Position numbers and translations under genes: made by a program | The notes under the pieces: generated by a model | What the model saw: only the letters and a program-made list of their open reading frames with translations | The model's database searches: none | Told to the model about the DNA's origin: nothing | In this document: in pieces, positions 42,468 through 50,454 of the stretch | Layout: each line of letters begins with the position of its first letter | How positions within the stretch are numbered: position 1 is the first letter of the stretch | From: Thermoleophilales bacterium | GTDB lineage: Bacteria; Actinomycetota; Thermoleophilia; Solirubrobacterales; 70-9 | Direction of reading: 5' to 3' | DNA: 64,000 nucleotides | Assembly: GCA_020636895.1 (NCBI GenBank) | Contig: JACJWZ010000001.1 | Span: forward strand, 1,107,501 to 1,171,500

Positions 42468-43886
42468 TCAACCGGCCAGTAGGGGCAGCAGCGCGCCGAG
42501 CTTGATCTCGGTCTCGGCGAGCTCGGCGGCCGGATCCGACCCCGCGACGATCCCGGCGCCCGCGTAGAGGTGGGCGGTCCGGTCGCGGAGCAGGGCCGAG
42601 CGCAACGCCACGCAGAACTCGCCGTCGCCTGCTGGGTCCATCCAGCCGACCGGGCCCGCGTACCAGCCGCGCTCCATGCCTTCGAGCTCGGCGATCGCAG
42701 CCTCGCCCTCGGGTCCGCGCGGCTCCGGGCCGACCGCTGGCGTCGGGTGGAGAAGCCCCGCCAGCTCGAGCGCCGAGCGTGACTCCGCGAGCTGCGCGTG
42801 GATCGGGGTGGCGAGGTGCTGGATGTTGGCGACCTTGATCACGACGGGCTCGGGCACCGCCTCCACCCAGACCGACAGCGGAGCCAGGCGCCGGGAGATC
42901 CGCTTGACGACGATGGCGTGCTCCCCGCGGTCCTTGTCGCTGTGCAGAAGTTGCTCGCCCAGATGGTCGTCCACGGCGGGATCGGCGCTGCGGCGGGCCG
43001 AGCCCGCGAGCGCGACCGTCGCGGCGACGGCGCCGCTGCGGCGGACGAGCAGCTCGGGGCTGGCCCCCACGAAGGCCGCCTCCGGGGTGCCGACGCAGAA
43101 GCAGAAGCAGGAGGAGAAGGCCTCACGCAGCGCGCCGAGGACGGCGGCCGCGGAGTGCGCCGACGGCCCCGTGACCCTGACCTCACGGGCGAGGACGAGC
43201 TTCTCGAACTCTCCCGCCCGGATCCGCTCGACGGCGGCGGCGACAGCCCGCTCGTAATCGGCCGGGGGCCGGGCCGAGGAGACCTCGGCGGCGACGGCCG
43301 GGTGCGGGTCGAGCGGCGGCAGCGGTTCCTCCCGGAGCGAGGCCAGGCGCGCGCCGAGCCGCGCGCGGAGGTCCTCCGGCTCGGTCCCCGGACCCGCGAA
43401 CGCGCACAGCGTCAGCAGATGCCGGCCCTCGCTGCGGGCGATCAGGAGCTCAGGAAGCACCAGCAGGGCCGGCGGCAGCGAGGACCACGGGCCAGCCGAT
43501 GCGGAATGCGCGGAGAACGCCATCCCGCCGGACCACAGCGGGCCGGCGCCGGTTGGCATGTTCGCGGGTTCGTCGGCGAGGCGTCGCAGCATGATCGCCG
43601 TGGTGTCGGCGATCAGGTCGGCGGACCTGCCGTCACCTCGGGATACGACCTCGTGAGCGCTGCCGATGCCCGCGATCGCGAGCCCGTCGCGGTCGGGCTC
43701 CTCCCAGCAGAACCAGCGGTCATCCGCTCGCCGTGAGGCGAAGGCGACGGCCGTCGGGTCGACGGGGTCGATCTCCCGCGTGACCGTGATCAGGCGCCGC
43801 TCGCCGGTCTCCCGCGCATGCTCGGCGAGGCGCCCGACCCGGTCGAGCAGCTCCTGCGCCGCGTCTGATGTCGCAACCTGGCTCAC
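42468..43886 (-). CDS. menF: Isochorismate synthase
   Basis: Chorismate-using enzyme that feeds menaquinone synthesis. 472 aa. The chorismate-binding domain occupies the C-terminal ~260 residues: KLVLAREVRV, FVGASPELLVRRSG, LAGSARRSADPAVD, HPTPAVGPEP and GWYAGPVGWMDPAGDGEFCVALR (two parts) are isochorismate-synthase type. Three cysteines in a row of five (SCFCFCVG) precede the active site, which is unusual. GTG start 40 nt after ilvN, so it probably shares the ilvBN transcript. It converges on menD. Confidence 0.92.
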   Translation of the reverse strand: MSQVATSDAAQELLDRVGRLAEHARETGERRLITVTREIDPVDPTAVAFASRRADDRWFCWEEPDRDGLAIAGIGSAHEVVSRGDGRSADLIADTTAIMLRRLADEPANMPTGAGPLWSGGMAFSAHSASAGPWSSLPPALLVLPELLIARSEGRHLLTLCAFAGPGTEPEDLRARLGARLASLREEPLPPLDPHPAVAAEVSSARPPADYERAVAAAVERIRAGEFEKLVLAREVRVTGPSAHSAAAVLGALREAFSSCFCFCVGTPEAAFVGASPELLVRRSGAVAATVALAGSARRSADPAVDDHLGEQLLHSDKDRGEHAIVVKRISRRLAPLSVWVEAVPEPVVIKVANIQHLATPIHAQLAESRSALELAGLLHPTPAVGPEPRGPEGEAAIAELEGMERGWYAGPVGWMDPAGDGEFCVALRSALLRDRTAHLYAGAGIVAGSDPAAELAETEIKLGALLPLLAG

Positions 43887-43926
43887 GTGCTCGAACCGGA
43901 CGCGGGCCGGGGGGCTGGGCCTCGGC

Positions 43927-44493
43927 CTAGCTCTCCGGGCGGGCGCGGGCGATCGCGACCTCGCCGGTACGCGCCATCTCGATCAGCCCGTGCGGGCGGA
44001 CCATCCGCTCGAAGGAGTCGATCTTCTCGGTCGTGCCGGTCACCTCGACGGTGATCGAGCGCCGGGAGACGTCGACGATGTGGGCGCGGAAGATGTTGGC
44101 GAACTCCATGATCTCGGCGCGGGTGTCGGCCGCGGCGTTGATGCGGAAGAGGGCCATCTCCCGCGCCACCGCGGTCTCCGGCTCCATATCGCGGATCTTG
44201 ATCACGTTGACGAGCTTGTGCAGCTGCTTGGTGACCTGGTCGATCGGGTGCAGCGCGCCGTCGACGGTCATCGTCACGCGCGAGATGTTGGGGTCCTCGG
44301 TAGGCCCGACCGCGAGGGTGTCGATGTTGAAGCCGCGGCGGCTGAACAGGCCCGCGATCCTGGCGAGGACACCGGGGCGGTTCTCGACCATCAGCGAGAG
44401 CAGGTGGCGGCGGCCCGTGAGGCCGCTCGACGTCCGCAGATCATCGAGGTCGATCAGCTCGGACTTGGTTCCGGGGTCGCCCATCTGGCTCAC
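43927..44493 (-). CDS. ilvN: Acetolactate synthase, small (regulatory) subunit
   Basis: 188 aa, the long form. N-terminal ACT domain (HLLSLMVENRPGVLARIAGL, RRGFNIDTLAVG, about 30-105) binds valine. The C-terminal ALS_ss_C domain follows (FRAHIVDVSRRSITVEVTGT). It activates IlvB and confers feedback inhibition. The frame opens with GTG directly after the ilvB TAG. An ATG 9 nt further in (44484) with GGTGAG upstream is an alternative start. Confidence 0.95.
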   Translation of the reverse strand: MSQMGDPGTKSELIDLDDLRTSSGLTGRRHLLSLMVENRPGVLARIAGLFSRRGFNIDTLAVGPTEDPNISRVTMTVDGALHPIDQVTKQLHKLVNVIKIRDMEPETAVAREMALFRINAAADTRAEIMEFANIFRAHIVDVSRRSITVEVTGTTEKIDSFERMVRPHGLIEMARTGEVAIARARPES

Positions 44494-46170
44494 CTATCCC
44501 ACCATGTCCCGGGCGGCGGCGCCGGCCGGGATCATCGGGTAGCAGTTCTCGTTCGGGGTGACGTGGACATCAAGCAGGTAGGGACCCGGGGTCTCCAGGG
44601 CGGTCTTCATCGCACCCGCGAGCTCGCCCTTGTCGTCGACCCTGGCGCCGCCCCAGCCGAACGCCTCGGCCAGCTTCACCCAGTCGGGGCTCGGGCCCAT
44701 CACGACGGACTTGTAGCGCTCCTCCCAGAACAGCTCCTGCCACTGCCGGACCATCCCGAAGTAGCCGTTGTTCATGAGGAAGACCTTGACGTCGAGGCCG
44801 TGCGCGGCCGCGGTCGCCATCTCCTGGCAGACCATCACGAGGCTGCCGTCGCCGGCGAGGCAGATCACCGTCTCATCCGGCATCGCGACCTTCGCTCCGA
44901 TCGCCGCCGGGAGGCCGAAGCCCATCGTCCCCAGACCACCCGAGTTGAGCCACTTGCGGGGCTCGGCGAAGTTGAAGTACTGCGCCGCCCACATCTGGTG
45001 CTGGCCGACGTCGGAGGTGATGATCGCGTCGGGAGCCGCCCGGTACATCTCCTCGACCATGAGCTGCGGCTTGATCTCGGAATCGGCGCTGTCCTCGTAG
45101 TGCAGCGGGTACTGCTCCTGCCAGGAGCGGATCTGCTTCCACCAGTCGTCGAGCCGCGCGGAGTCGGCCGCCAGCGCCCGGTACTCCCCGGTCAGCTTCG
45201 GCAGTACGTCCTTGGCGTCGCCGACGATCGGGATGTGCGCGGCGACGTTCTTGGAGATCTCGGCCGGGTCGACGTCGATGTGGACGAACTTGGCGCGTGG
45301 GGCGAACTCGCTCAGCTTGCCGGTGATCCGGTCGTCGAAGCGGGCGCCGATCGCGACGATCAGGTCGGCCTCGTCCATCGCGTAGTTGGCGCTGCGGGTG
45401 CCGTGCATCCCGAGCATGCCGAGCCAGCGCTCATGCGGGGCCGGGAACGCGCCGAGCCCCATCAGCGTGCAGGTGACGGGGAAGTCGTCGGAGCCGGCGA
45501 GCTCGCGGAGCTCCTCGGACGCGTCGGCGTTGACCACGCCGCCACCCACGTAGAGCACGGGCCGCCGCGCGTTCGCCATCGCCTTCGCGGCGATCCGGAT
45601 CTGCTTGATGTTGCCCTCGGTCGTCGGCTGGTAGCCGGGCAGCTTCGGGGTGCCGGTGATCGGCTCGTAGTCGATGTCGGCCCGCGAGAGGTCCTGCGGG
45701 ATGTCGACGAGGACGGGACCCGGCCGGCCGGTCTTGGCGATGTGGAATGCCTTGTGGATGTAGTCGGGGATCTGCGCCGGATCGGTGACCAGGAACGAGT
45801 GCTTGACGACCGGGAGGGTCATCCCGGTCACGTCCGCCTCCTGGAAGCCGTCGGTGCCGATCAGGTCGGTGCGGACCTGCCCGGTGATGAAGACGGTCGG
45901 GACCGAGTCCATATGGGCGTCGGCGATCGCGGTGATCAGGTTCGTGGCGCCGGGACCGGACGTCGCGAAGGCGACGCCGACGCGGCCCGAGGCCTTCGCG
46001 TAACCCTCGGCGGAGTGGCCGCCGCACTGCTCGTGGCGCACCTGGATGTGCTCGAAGTCCGCGTCGTAGAGCGCGTCGTAGAGGGGCAGGCTGGCGCCGC
46101 CGGGGATCCCGAATACGTGCTTTACCCCCTCGGCCTTCAGGGCCTCGCAAAGGGCGTCGGCGGCACGCAT
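44494..46170 (-). CDS. ilvB: Acetolactate synthase, large (catalytic) subunit
   Basis: TPP- and FAD-dependent enzyme for the first common step of Val/Leu/Ile synthesis. 558 aa. The catalytic Glu is in IQVRHEQCGGHSAEGYAKA (two positions before QCGG). FAD-binding middle: RFDDRITGKL. TPP/Mg motif: CLAGDGSLVMVCQEM to NNGYFGMVRQWQELF. The ATG at 46170 has GGAGG 8 nt upstream; a GTG at 46230 is a weaker in-frame alternative. ilvN and probably menF follow. Confidence 0.96.
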   Translation of the reverse strand: MRAADALCEALKAEGVKHVFGIPGGASLPLYDALYDADFEHIQVRHEQCGGHSAEGYAKASGRVGVAFATSGPGATNLITAIADAHMDSVPTVFITGQVRTDLIGTDGFQEADVTGMTLPVVKHSFLVTDPAQIPDYIHKAFHIAKTGRPGPVLVDIPQDLSRADIDYEPITGTPKLPGYQPTTEGNIKQIRIAAKAMANARRPVLYVGGGVVNADASEELRELAGSDDFPVTCTLMGLGAFPAPHERWLGMLGMHGTRSANYAMDEADLIVAIGARFDDRITGKLSEFAPRAKFVHIDVDPAEISKNVAAHIPIVGDAKDVLPKLTGEYRALAADSARLDDWWKQIRSWQEQYPLHYEDSADSEIKPQLMVEEMYRAAPDAIITSDVGQHQMWAAQYFNFAEPRKWLNSGGLGTMGFGLPAAIGAKVAMPDETVICLAGDGSLVMVCQEMATAAAHGLDVKVFLMNNGYFGMVRQWQELFWEERYKSVVMGPSPDWVKLAEAFGWGGARVDDKGELAGAMKTALETPGPYLLDVHVTPNENCYPMIPAGAAARDMVG

Positions 46171-46174
46171 CTCA

Positions 46175-46243
46175 TCAACCTCCAGGGGACTCGTAGGGAA
46201 AGCTCGATTGCCACGCCCGGCCCAAGCCACCGGGTCGCGGCAC
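46175..46243 (-). CDS. Possible leaderless 22-codon upstream ORF of ilvB
   Basis: GTG at 46243, with a -10-like TAGACT (46256-46251) ending 7 nt upstream. The frame runs to a TGA at 46177-46175, four bases before the ilvB ATG, and contains the ilvB RBS. The peptide (MPRPGGLGRAWQSSFPYESP plus two Gly) has one Leu and no Val or Ile, so it is not a classical attenuator peptide. Coding is unproven. Confidence 0.3.
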   Translation of the reverse strand: MPRPGGLGRAWQSSFPYESPGG

Positions 46244-46297
46244 GTGGCCGAGTCTAACAGGGGGGTTGAGGCTTCCCCGGCCGTCGCGGCGCGCCTG

Positions 46298-46594
46298 TCA
46301 GCGCGCTTGCGGACTGCGGAAATCCGGCCCCGGCCTGACCTCGGAGGGCTCCGGCAGGTAGAGGTCGGCGCCGCAACGCGTGCAGACCTGCACGTAGAGC
46401 TTCAGGACCTTCCCGCAGTTCGGACAGCGGCGTTCGGGCTCGGCCTGCTCGCGGCGGGAGAGGATGATCGCGATCAGCCCCAGCCCAGGCGCACAGCCGC
46501 CGATCACGAACCAGATCCAGAAGCTCGAGCCCTTGGCGCGGGCGATGATCGCCGTCGCGAGCGCGAAGCAGAGCACGATGACGAGGAAGGCCAT
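46298..46594 (-). CDS. Small membrane protein with C-terminal zinc ribbon
   Basis: 98 aa. Two hydrophobic segments (MAFLVIVLCFALATAIIA and FWIWFVIGGCAPGLGLIAII) are followed by a zinc ribbon of two CxxC pairs (CPNCGKVL, CTRCGADL, about 57-75). Function unknown. Zinc-ribbon membrane proteins of this size are common in Actinobacteria. It is on the ilvB strand, 128 nt upstream of it, after the DUF2510 gene, whose C-terminal zinc ribbon it resembles. Confidence 0.65.
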   Translation of the reverse strand: MAFLVIVLCFALATAIIARAKGSSFWIWFVIGGCAPGLGLIAIILSRREQAEPERRCPNCGKVLKLYVQVCTRCGADLYLPEPSEVRPGPDFRSPQAR

Positions 46595-46636
46595 GCGCTC
46601 GATTGTGCCGTCTCACCCGGGCGGGCGAGCACCCGC

Positions 46637-47326
46637 TCAGGCGGAGGAGCCCTCCTGGGCGACGCCGCAGGCCGGGCAGAACTTGTGCGAGCTGCGGATC
46701 TTCGCGCCGCAGCTGCTGCACGTGGCGGCCTCGCCGGCGGTGCCGTAGTCGATGGAGAGATCGGGCCCAGCGCTCGCCGGAGCTGCCTCCTCGGCCGGTG
46801 TCGCCGGCGTGGCGTCGGCGGCGGAGGGTTCCGTCTCGGGAGCGGCGCTCGGCTCCTCGGGACGGCCGCCGTGGTAGCCGCGCACGTCGAGCTGCGTCTC
46901 GTCGAGGCTGCCGGGGCTCGGCGTGGCCGCAGCGGCTGCGGCGGCACCGGCGGCACCGGCGGCCGGGGCCGCCTGCACGGCGGGCTCGGAGCCGGTCGAG
47001 GGCTGGAACGCCTGCGAGGCGGGTTCGAAGGAGCTCGAAGCGGCGGCTGGGGCCTGGTCACGCGGCGGGTGGTAGTGGTCGGTCCACTGCTGGCCGTCCC
47101 AGTAGCGGAGGCCCTCACCCCCCTCGGGATCGTCCTTCCAGCCGGCCGGCGGAAGCTGCTGCGCGGGAGCCTGCTGCTGGACGACCGGCTGCGGGGCGGG
47201 CGCCGGAGCGGCCTGCTGCGCAGGAGCCGGGTGCTCGTAATGCTCGGTCCACTGCGAGCCGTCCCAGTAGCGACGGCCGCGGCCGTGCCCTTCCGGATCT
47301 GCGTACCACCCTGCTTCGGTCATCAC
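46637..47326 (-). CDS. Tandem DUF2510 protein with C-terminal zinc ribbon
   Basis: 229 aa. Two DUF2510 repeats, GWYADPEGHGRGRRYWDGSQ (about 6-25) and GWKDDPEGGEGLRYWDGQQ (about 62-80), each end in WT(E/D)HYxxP. A long Ala/Pro/Gln-rich linker leads to a zinc ribbon with paired CxxC (CSSCGAKIRSSHKFCPACG) at the C-terminus. DUF2510 is a short actinobacterial motif, usually at the N-terminus of membrane proteins; no membrane segment is seen here. RBS AGGAAGG precedes the start. Confidence 0.78.
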   Translation of the reverse strand: MMTEAGWYADPEGHGRGRRYWDGSQWTEHYEHPAPAQQAAPAPAPQPVVQQQAPAQQLPPAGWKDDPEGGEGLRYWDGQQWTDHYHPPRDQAPAAASSSFEPASQAFQPSTGSEPAVQAAPAAGAAGAAAAAAATPSPGSLDETQLDVRGYHGGRPEEPSAAPETEPSAADATPATPAEEAAPASAGPDLSIDYGTAGEAATCSSCGAKIRSSHKFCPACGVAQEGSSA

Positions 47327-47392
47327 GCCCTTCCTGAGTCGTAGAACGGTCGGATCATTCCACGAAAGGGCGCCCCCGCGCCACCCGGTCGC

Positions 47393-48736
47393 TCAGCTGA
47401 GCTCGGAGTCGGTGCCGATCGGGCGATGGCTGCCGCCGCGCGCGTAGACCTCGGTGGTCAGAGGCGCCGGGTGGCCGATCGACCCGACCTCGGCGGTGTC
47501 GCGGCGGAACGGCAGCCCGACGGTCCAATCGGCGACCGCGCGAAGCTTGCGGGCGAGGCCCGGAATCTGGCTCACGTGGTAGGTGCGGGCCGCCCACCAG
47601 GCCGGGAAACCGGACAGCGTCTTGGCCCCCATCGCCTTGCCGAGCATCGCCACGGCCTTGTACTGACCGAGATTCACGAAGGCGCCGCGGCTGCGATAGG
47701 TGAAGGTCGTGGGCTCGCCGACGCCGACGTTCGCGGCCATGTTGCGGGCGGCGACGCGGGCCTGGCGGATGGCGTGCTGGGCGGTCGGCGGGCAGAGCCC
47801 GCCCTCGGGGTTCGGCACGGCGGCGCAGTCTCCGGCCGCGTACACGCCCTCGAAGCCGGGAACTGCCATGCCATCGTCGACGGCGACGCGGCCGCGCTCG
47901 TCCAACTCGAGCCCCATCTCCTGCATGCTGGGGTGCGCGACGACGCCGGCGGTCCAGACGACGGTGCGGGTCGGGATCCGCTCACCGGTGGAGAGCGCGA
48001 CGTGCTCGGGGCCGACCTCCTCGAGCGTCGTGCCGAGACGGATGTCGGTGCCGCGACCGCGCAGCTGCTGCAGCGCGTAGTCGGCGAGCTTGGGGTCGAT
48101 CTCCGGCAGCACCCTCTCGCTCGCCTCGACGAGGATCCAGCGCATCCCCTGCAGCCGTGCTCGCGGGTAGCTCTCCATCGCGTCGGCGGCGAAGTCCTGC
48201 AGCTCAGCCAGCGCCTCGAGCCCGGCGTAGCCGCCGCCGACGAAGACGTAGGTGAGGAGCTCGGCGCGATGAGCTGGGTCCTCGCTGGCGTTCGCCTCCT
48301 CGAGTGTCTCGACGAGGTGGTTGCGGAGCCAGATCGCGTCGGCGAGGCTCTTGAAGCCGATCGCGTGCCGGTCCAGGCCGGGGATCGGCAGCGAGCGGCT
48401 CACCGATCCCATCGCGAGCAGCAGCTGGTCGTAGTGGAGCTCCTGGGTCTCGCCGTCGTGGGTCGTCAGCTCGACGACGCGGCGGGCGTGGTCGTGGCCG
48501 GTGATCGCCCCGAGGCGCAGGTACGTGCGCTTGAGGATGTCCCTGAGCGGAGTGACGACGTGCCTCGGCTCCAGCGTCCCCGCCGCGGCCTCGGGCAGAA
48601 GCGGCGTGTACAGGAGGAAGTTGACGTCGTTGACGAGGATCAGCCGGGTCGATTGCCGCGGCATGATCCGCTCGAGCTCACGGGCTGCGTTCGCCCCCGC
48701 GAATCCACCACCTGCGATCACGATGTCATGCGCCAT
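47393..48736 (-). CDS. ndh: Type II NADH dehydrogenase (NDH-2-like FAD oxidoreductase)
   Basis: 447 aa. FAD motif IVIAGGGFAGANAARELE at the N-terminus and NAD motif YVFVGGGYAGLEALAEL near 165. VYAAGDCAAVP near 300 is the second FAD motif, and the C-terminus QYKAVAMLGKAMGAK is membrane-associating. Transfers electrons from NADH to menaquinone without proton pumping, fitting the nearby men genes. The ATG at 48736 follows a -10-like TAAGGT by 7 nt (leaderless); a GTG at 48745 would lie inside that -10. A dyad lies upstream. Confidence 0.9.
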   Translation of the reverse strand: MAHDIVIAGGGFAGANAARELERIMPRQSTRLILVNDVNFLLYTPLLPEAAAGTLEPRHVVTPLRDILKRTYLRLGAITGHDHARRVVELTTHDGETQELHYDQLLLAMGSVSRSLPIPGLDRHAIGFKSLADAIWLRNHLVETLEEANASEDPAHRAELLTYVFVGGGYAGLEALAELQDFAADAMESYPRARLQGMRWILVEASERVLPEIDPKLADYALQQLRGRGTDIRLGTTLEEVGPEHVALSTGERIPTRTVVWTAGVVAHPSMQEMGLELDERGRVAVDDGMAVPGFEGVYAAGDCAAVPNPEGGLCPPTAQHAIRQARVAARNMAANVGVGEPTTFTYRSRGAFVNLGQYKAVAMLGKAMGAKTLSGFPAWWAARTYHVSQIPGLARKLRAVADWTVGLPFRRDTAEVGSIGHPAPLTTEVYARGGSHRPIGTDSELS

Positions 48737-48756
48737 GGCGCTCACCTTACGCCACC

Positions 48757-48775
48757 TTGTAACGCATTGCTACAA
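48757..48775. promoter_or_regulatory. Candidate operator in the ndh promoter
   Basis: TTGTAACGCATTGCTACAA is a dyad with perfect TTGTA/TACAA ends and a 9-nt centre. It overlaps where the -35 region of the proposed leaderless ndh promoter should be. It does not match the Rex consensus (TTGTGAA...TTCACAA). The regulator is unknown. Confidence 0.35.
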
Positions 48776-48877
48776 AGTTGCGGAGCGCACTAGAGCCGGA
48801 CCTCGGAGAGGACACAACCGGGGCCGGCATCAGAGGGGCTGCGACACCACCCAACGGGCGGAACCAAGAATGCAGCG

Positions 48878-48926
48878 AGTGGTCTCACCTGGCGGTGTCG
48901 TCGCCAAGTTGGACCACTCGGTGGTC
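48878..48926. terminator. Alternative hairpins downstream of gatB
   Basis: AGTGGTC (48878-48884), GACCACT (48912-48918) and GTGGTC (48921-48926) can form two mutually exclusive stems, one with a 3-nt TCG loop. They lie about 90 nt past the gatB stop on the minus strand, so a termination role is possible. The rest of 48776-49011 shows no gene. Confidence 0.3.
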
Positions 48927-49011
48927 AATTCGCCCCTCATTCGGCGTCGAAAGCGCGCATCGCGCCCACCGGCGCGCACGCCGGAATCGAAGCGGTGGGA
49001 ACGGCGCAGGC

Positions 49012-50454
49012 TCAGAGGCCGAGTTGCTCGCGGATCAGGCGCGTGGCCTCGCCGCCGTCGGCGCGGCCCTTCGTCTCCCGCATGACGACGCCGATGATCG
49101 CGCCGATCGCCTTGCCCTCCCCCGCCTTCACCTTCGCGGCCGCGTCCGGCTGGGCCTCGATCGCGGCGGCGACGATGGCCGCGAGGTCATCGCCGTCATC
49201 GCTGGTGAGCCCGAGCCGTTCGCTGACCTCGGCCGGGTCGCCCCCGTTCGCGACCAGCTCGGCCAGCAGCTCTCGCCCCGAGCCGCGGCTGATCTCCTTG
49301 CCGTCGACCATCCGCGCGACGGCCCCGACCCCCGCCGCGTCCGCCTTCGTCTCGGCGGGGTGCTCGAAGCCGGCCTCACGACTCGCGGCGACGAGCTCGC
49401 CGGTCACCCAGTTGGCGACGACGATGGGATCGACGTCCGGCTCGGCGGCCACCGCCTCCTCGTAGAAGGAGGCGAGCGCGGCGTCGTAGGCGAGCAGCTT
49501 GGCGGCGTCGGGGCTGAGGCCGAGCTCGCTCTCGTAGCGGACGCGGCGCTCGGCGGGGAGCTCCGGCAGGCTCGCGCGGACCTCCTCGACGTGCTCGGGC
49601 GAGGGCGCCAGCGGCAGCAGGTCGGGCTCCGGGAAGTATCGGTAGTCGTGCGCCTCCTCCTTGGAGCGCAGGGACGTCAGCGAACCGCTCGCGGGGTCGA
49701 AGTGGAGGGTCTCCTGCTCGACCCGTCCGCCGGAGGCGACGATCGCCTTCTGACGTTCGATCTCGGCGGCGATCCCGCGCTCGAGAAAGCGGAAGCTGTT
49801 CATGTTCTTGAGCTCCGTCTTGACCCCGAGCTCCTTGCTCCCAACCGGGCGGATGGAGACGTTGCCGTCGGCGCGCAGGCTCCCCTCCTCCATGTTCACG
49901 TCGGAGACACCGAGCTGGCGGATCGTCTCCCGCAGCAGCGTCAGCCACTCGCGGGCCTCGGCCGGATCGTGGATGTCGGGCTCGGTCACGATCTCGATCA
50001 GCGGCGTACCGCCGCGGTTGAAGTCGACGAGCGAGGCGTCGGAGCCGTGGATCCGCCCCGACTCGCCGACGTGTGTGAGCTTCGCGGCGTCCTCCTCTAG
50101 GTGCGCCCGGTGGATGCGCACGTCCCCGAGCCGGCCGCCCGAGCAGATCGGGATGTCGTACTGGCTGATCTGGTACGCCTTCGGGTTGTCGGGGTAGAAG
50201 TAGTTCTTGCGGTGGAAGATCGACCGCGGGGCGATCTCGCATCCCAGCGCGAGGCCGACACGGATCGCGTACTCGACGGCCTGCTCGTTGGTCATCGGCA
50301 GCGCCCCTGGGTGGCCGAGACAGACGGGGCAGGTGTGCGTGTTCGGCTCCGCCCCGAACTCGAGCTTGCAGCCGCAGAACATCTTCGTCTCCGTCTGCAG
50401 CTGGATGTGGATCTCGAGGCCGATCACCGGCTCGTAATCAGGGGACTCAGGCAT
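49012..50454 (-). CDS. gatB: Aspartyl/glutamyl-tRNA(Asn/Gln) amidotransferase subunit B
   Basis: Binds misacylated tRNA and the ATP-activated intermediate within GatCAB. 480 aa. The opening YEPVIGLEIHIQLQTETKMFC and CPVCLGHPGALP with zinc-type cysteines are standard, as are NYFYPDNPKAYQISQYD and EGSLRADGNVSIR. The C-terminal YqeY-like tail binds tRNA. ATG 50454 has GGAGGGGAGG upstream and overlaps gatA by 8 bp. Confidence 0.96.
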   Translation of the reverse strand: MPESPDYEPVIGLEIHIQLQTETKMFCGCKLEFGAEPNTHTCPVCLGHPGALPMTNEQAVEYAIRVGLALGCEIAPRSIFHRKNYFYPDNPKAYQISQYDIPICSGGRLGDVRIHRAHLEEDAAKLTHVGESGRIHGSDASLVDFNRGGTPLIEIVTEPDIHDPAEAREWLTLLRETIRQLGVSDVNMEEGSLRADGNVSIRPVGSKELGVKTELKNMNSFRFLERGIAAEIERQKAIVASGGRVEQETLHFDPASGSLTSLRSKEEAHDYRYFPEPDLLPLAPSPEHVEEVRASLPELPAERRVRYESELGLSPDAAKLLAYDAALASFYEEAVAAEPDVDPIVVANWVTGELVAASREAGFEHPAETKADAAGVGAVARMVDGKEISRGSGRELLAELVANGGDPAEVSERLGLTSDDGDDLAAIVAAAIEAQPDAAAKVKAGEGKAIGAIIGVVMRETKGRADGGEATRLIREQLGL

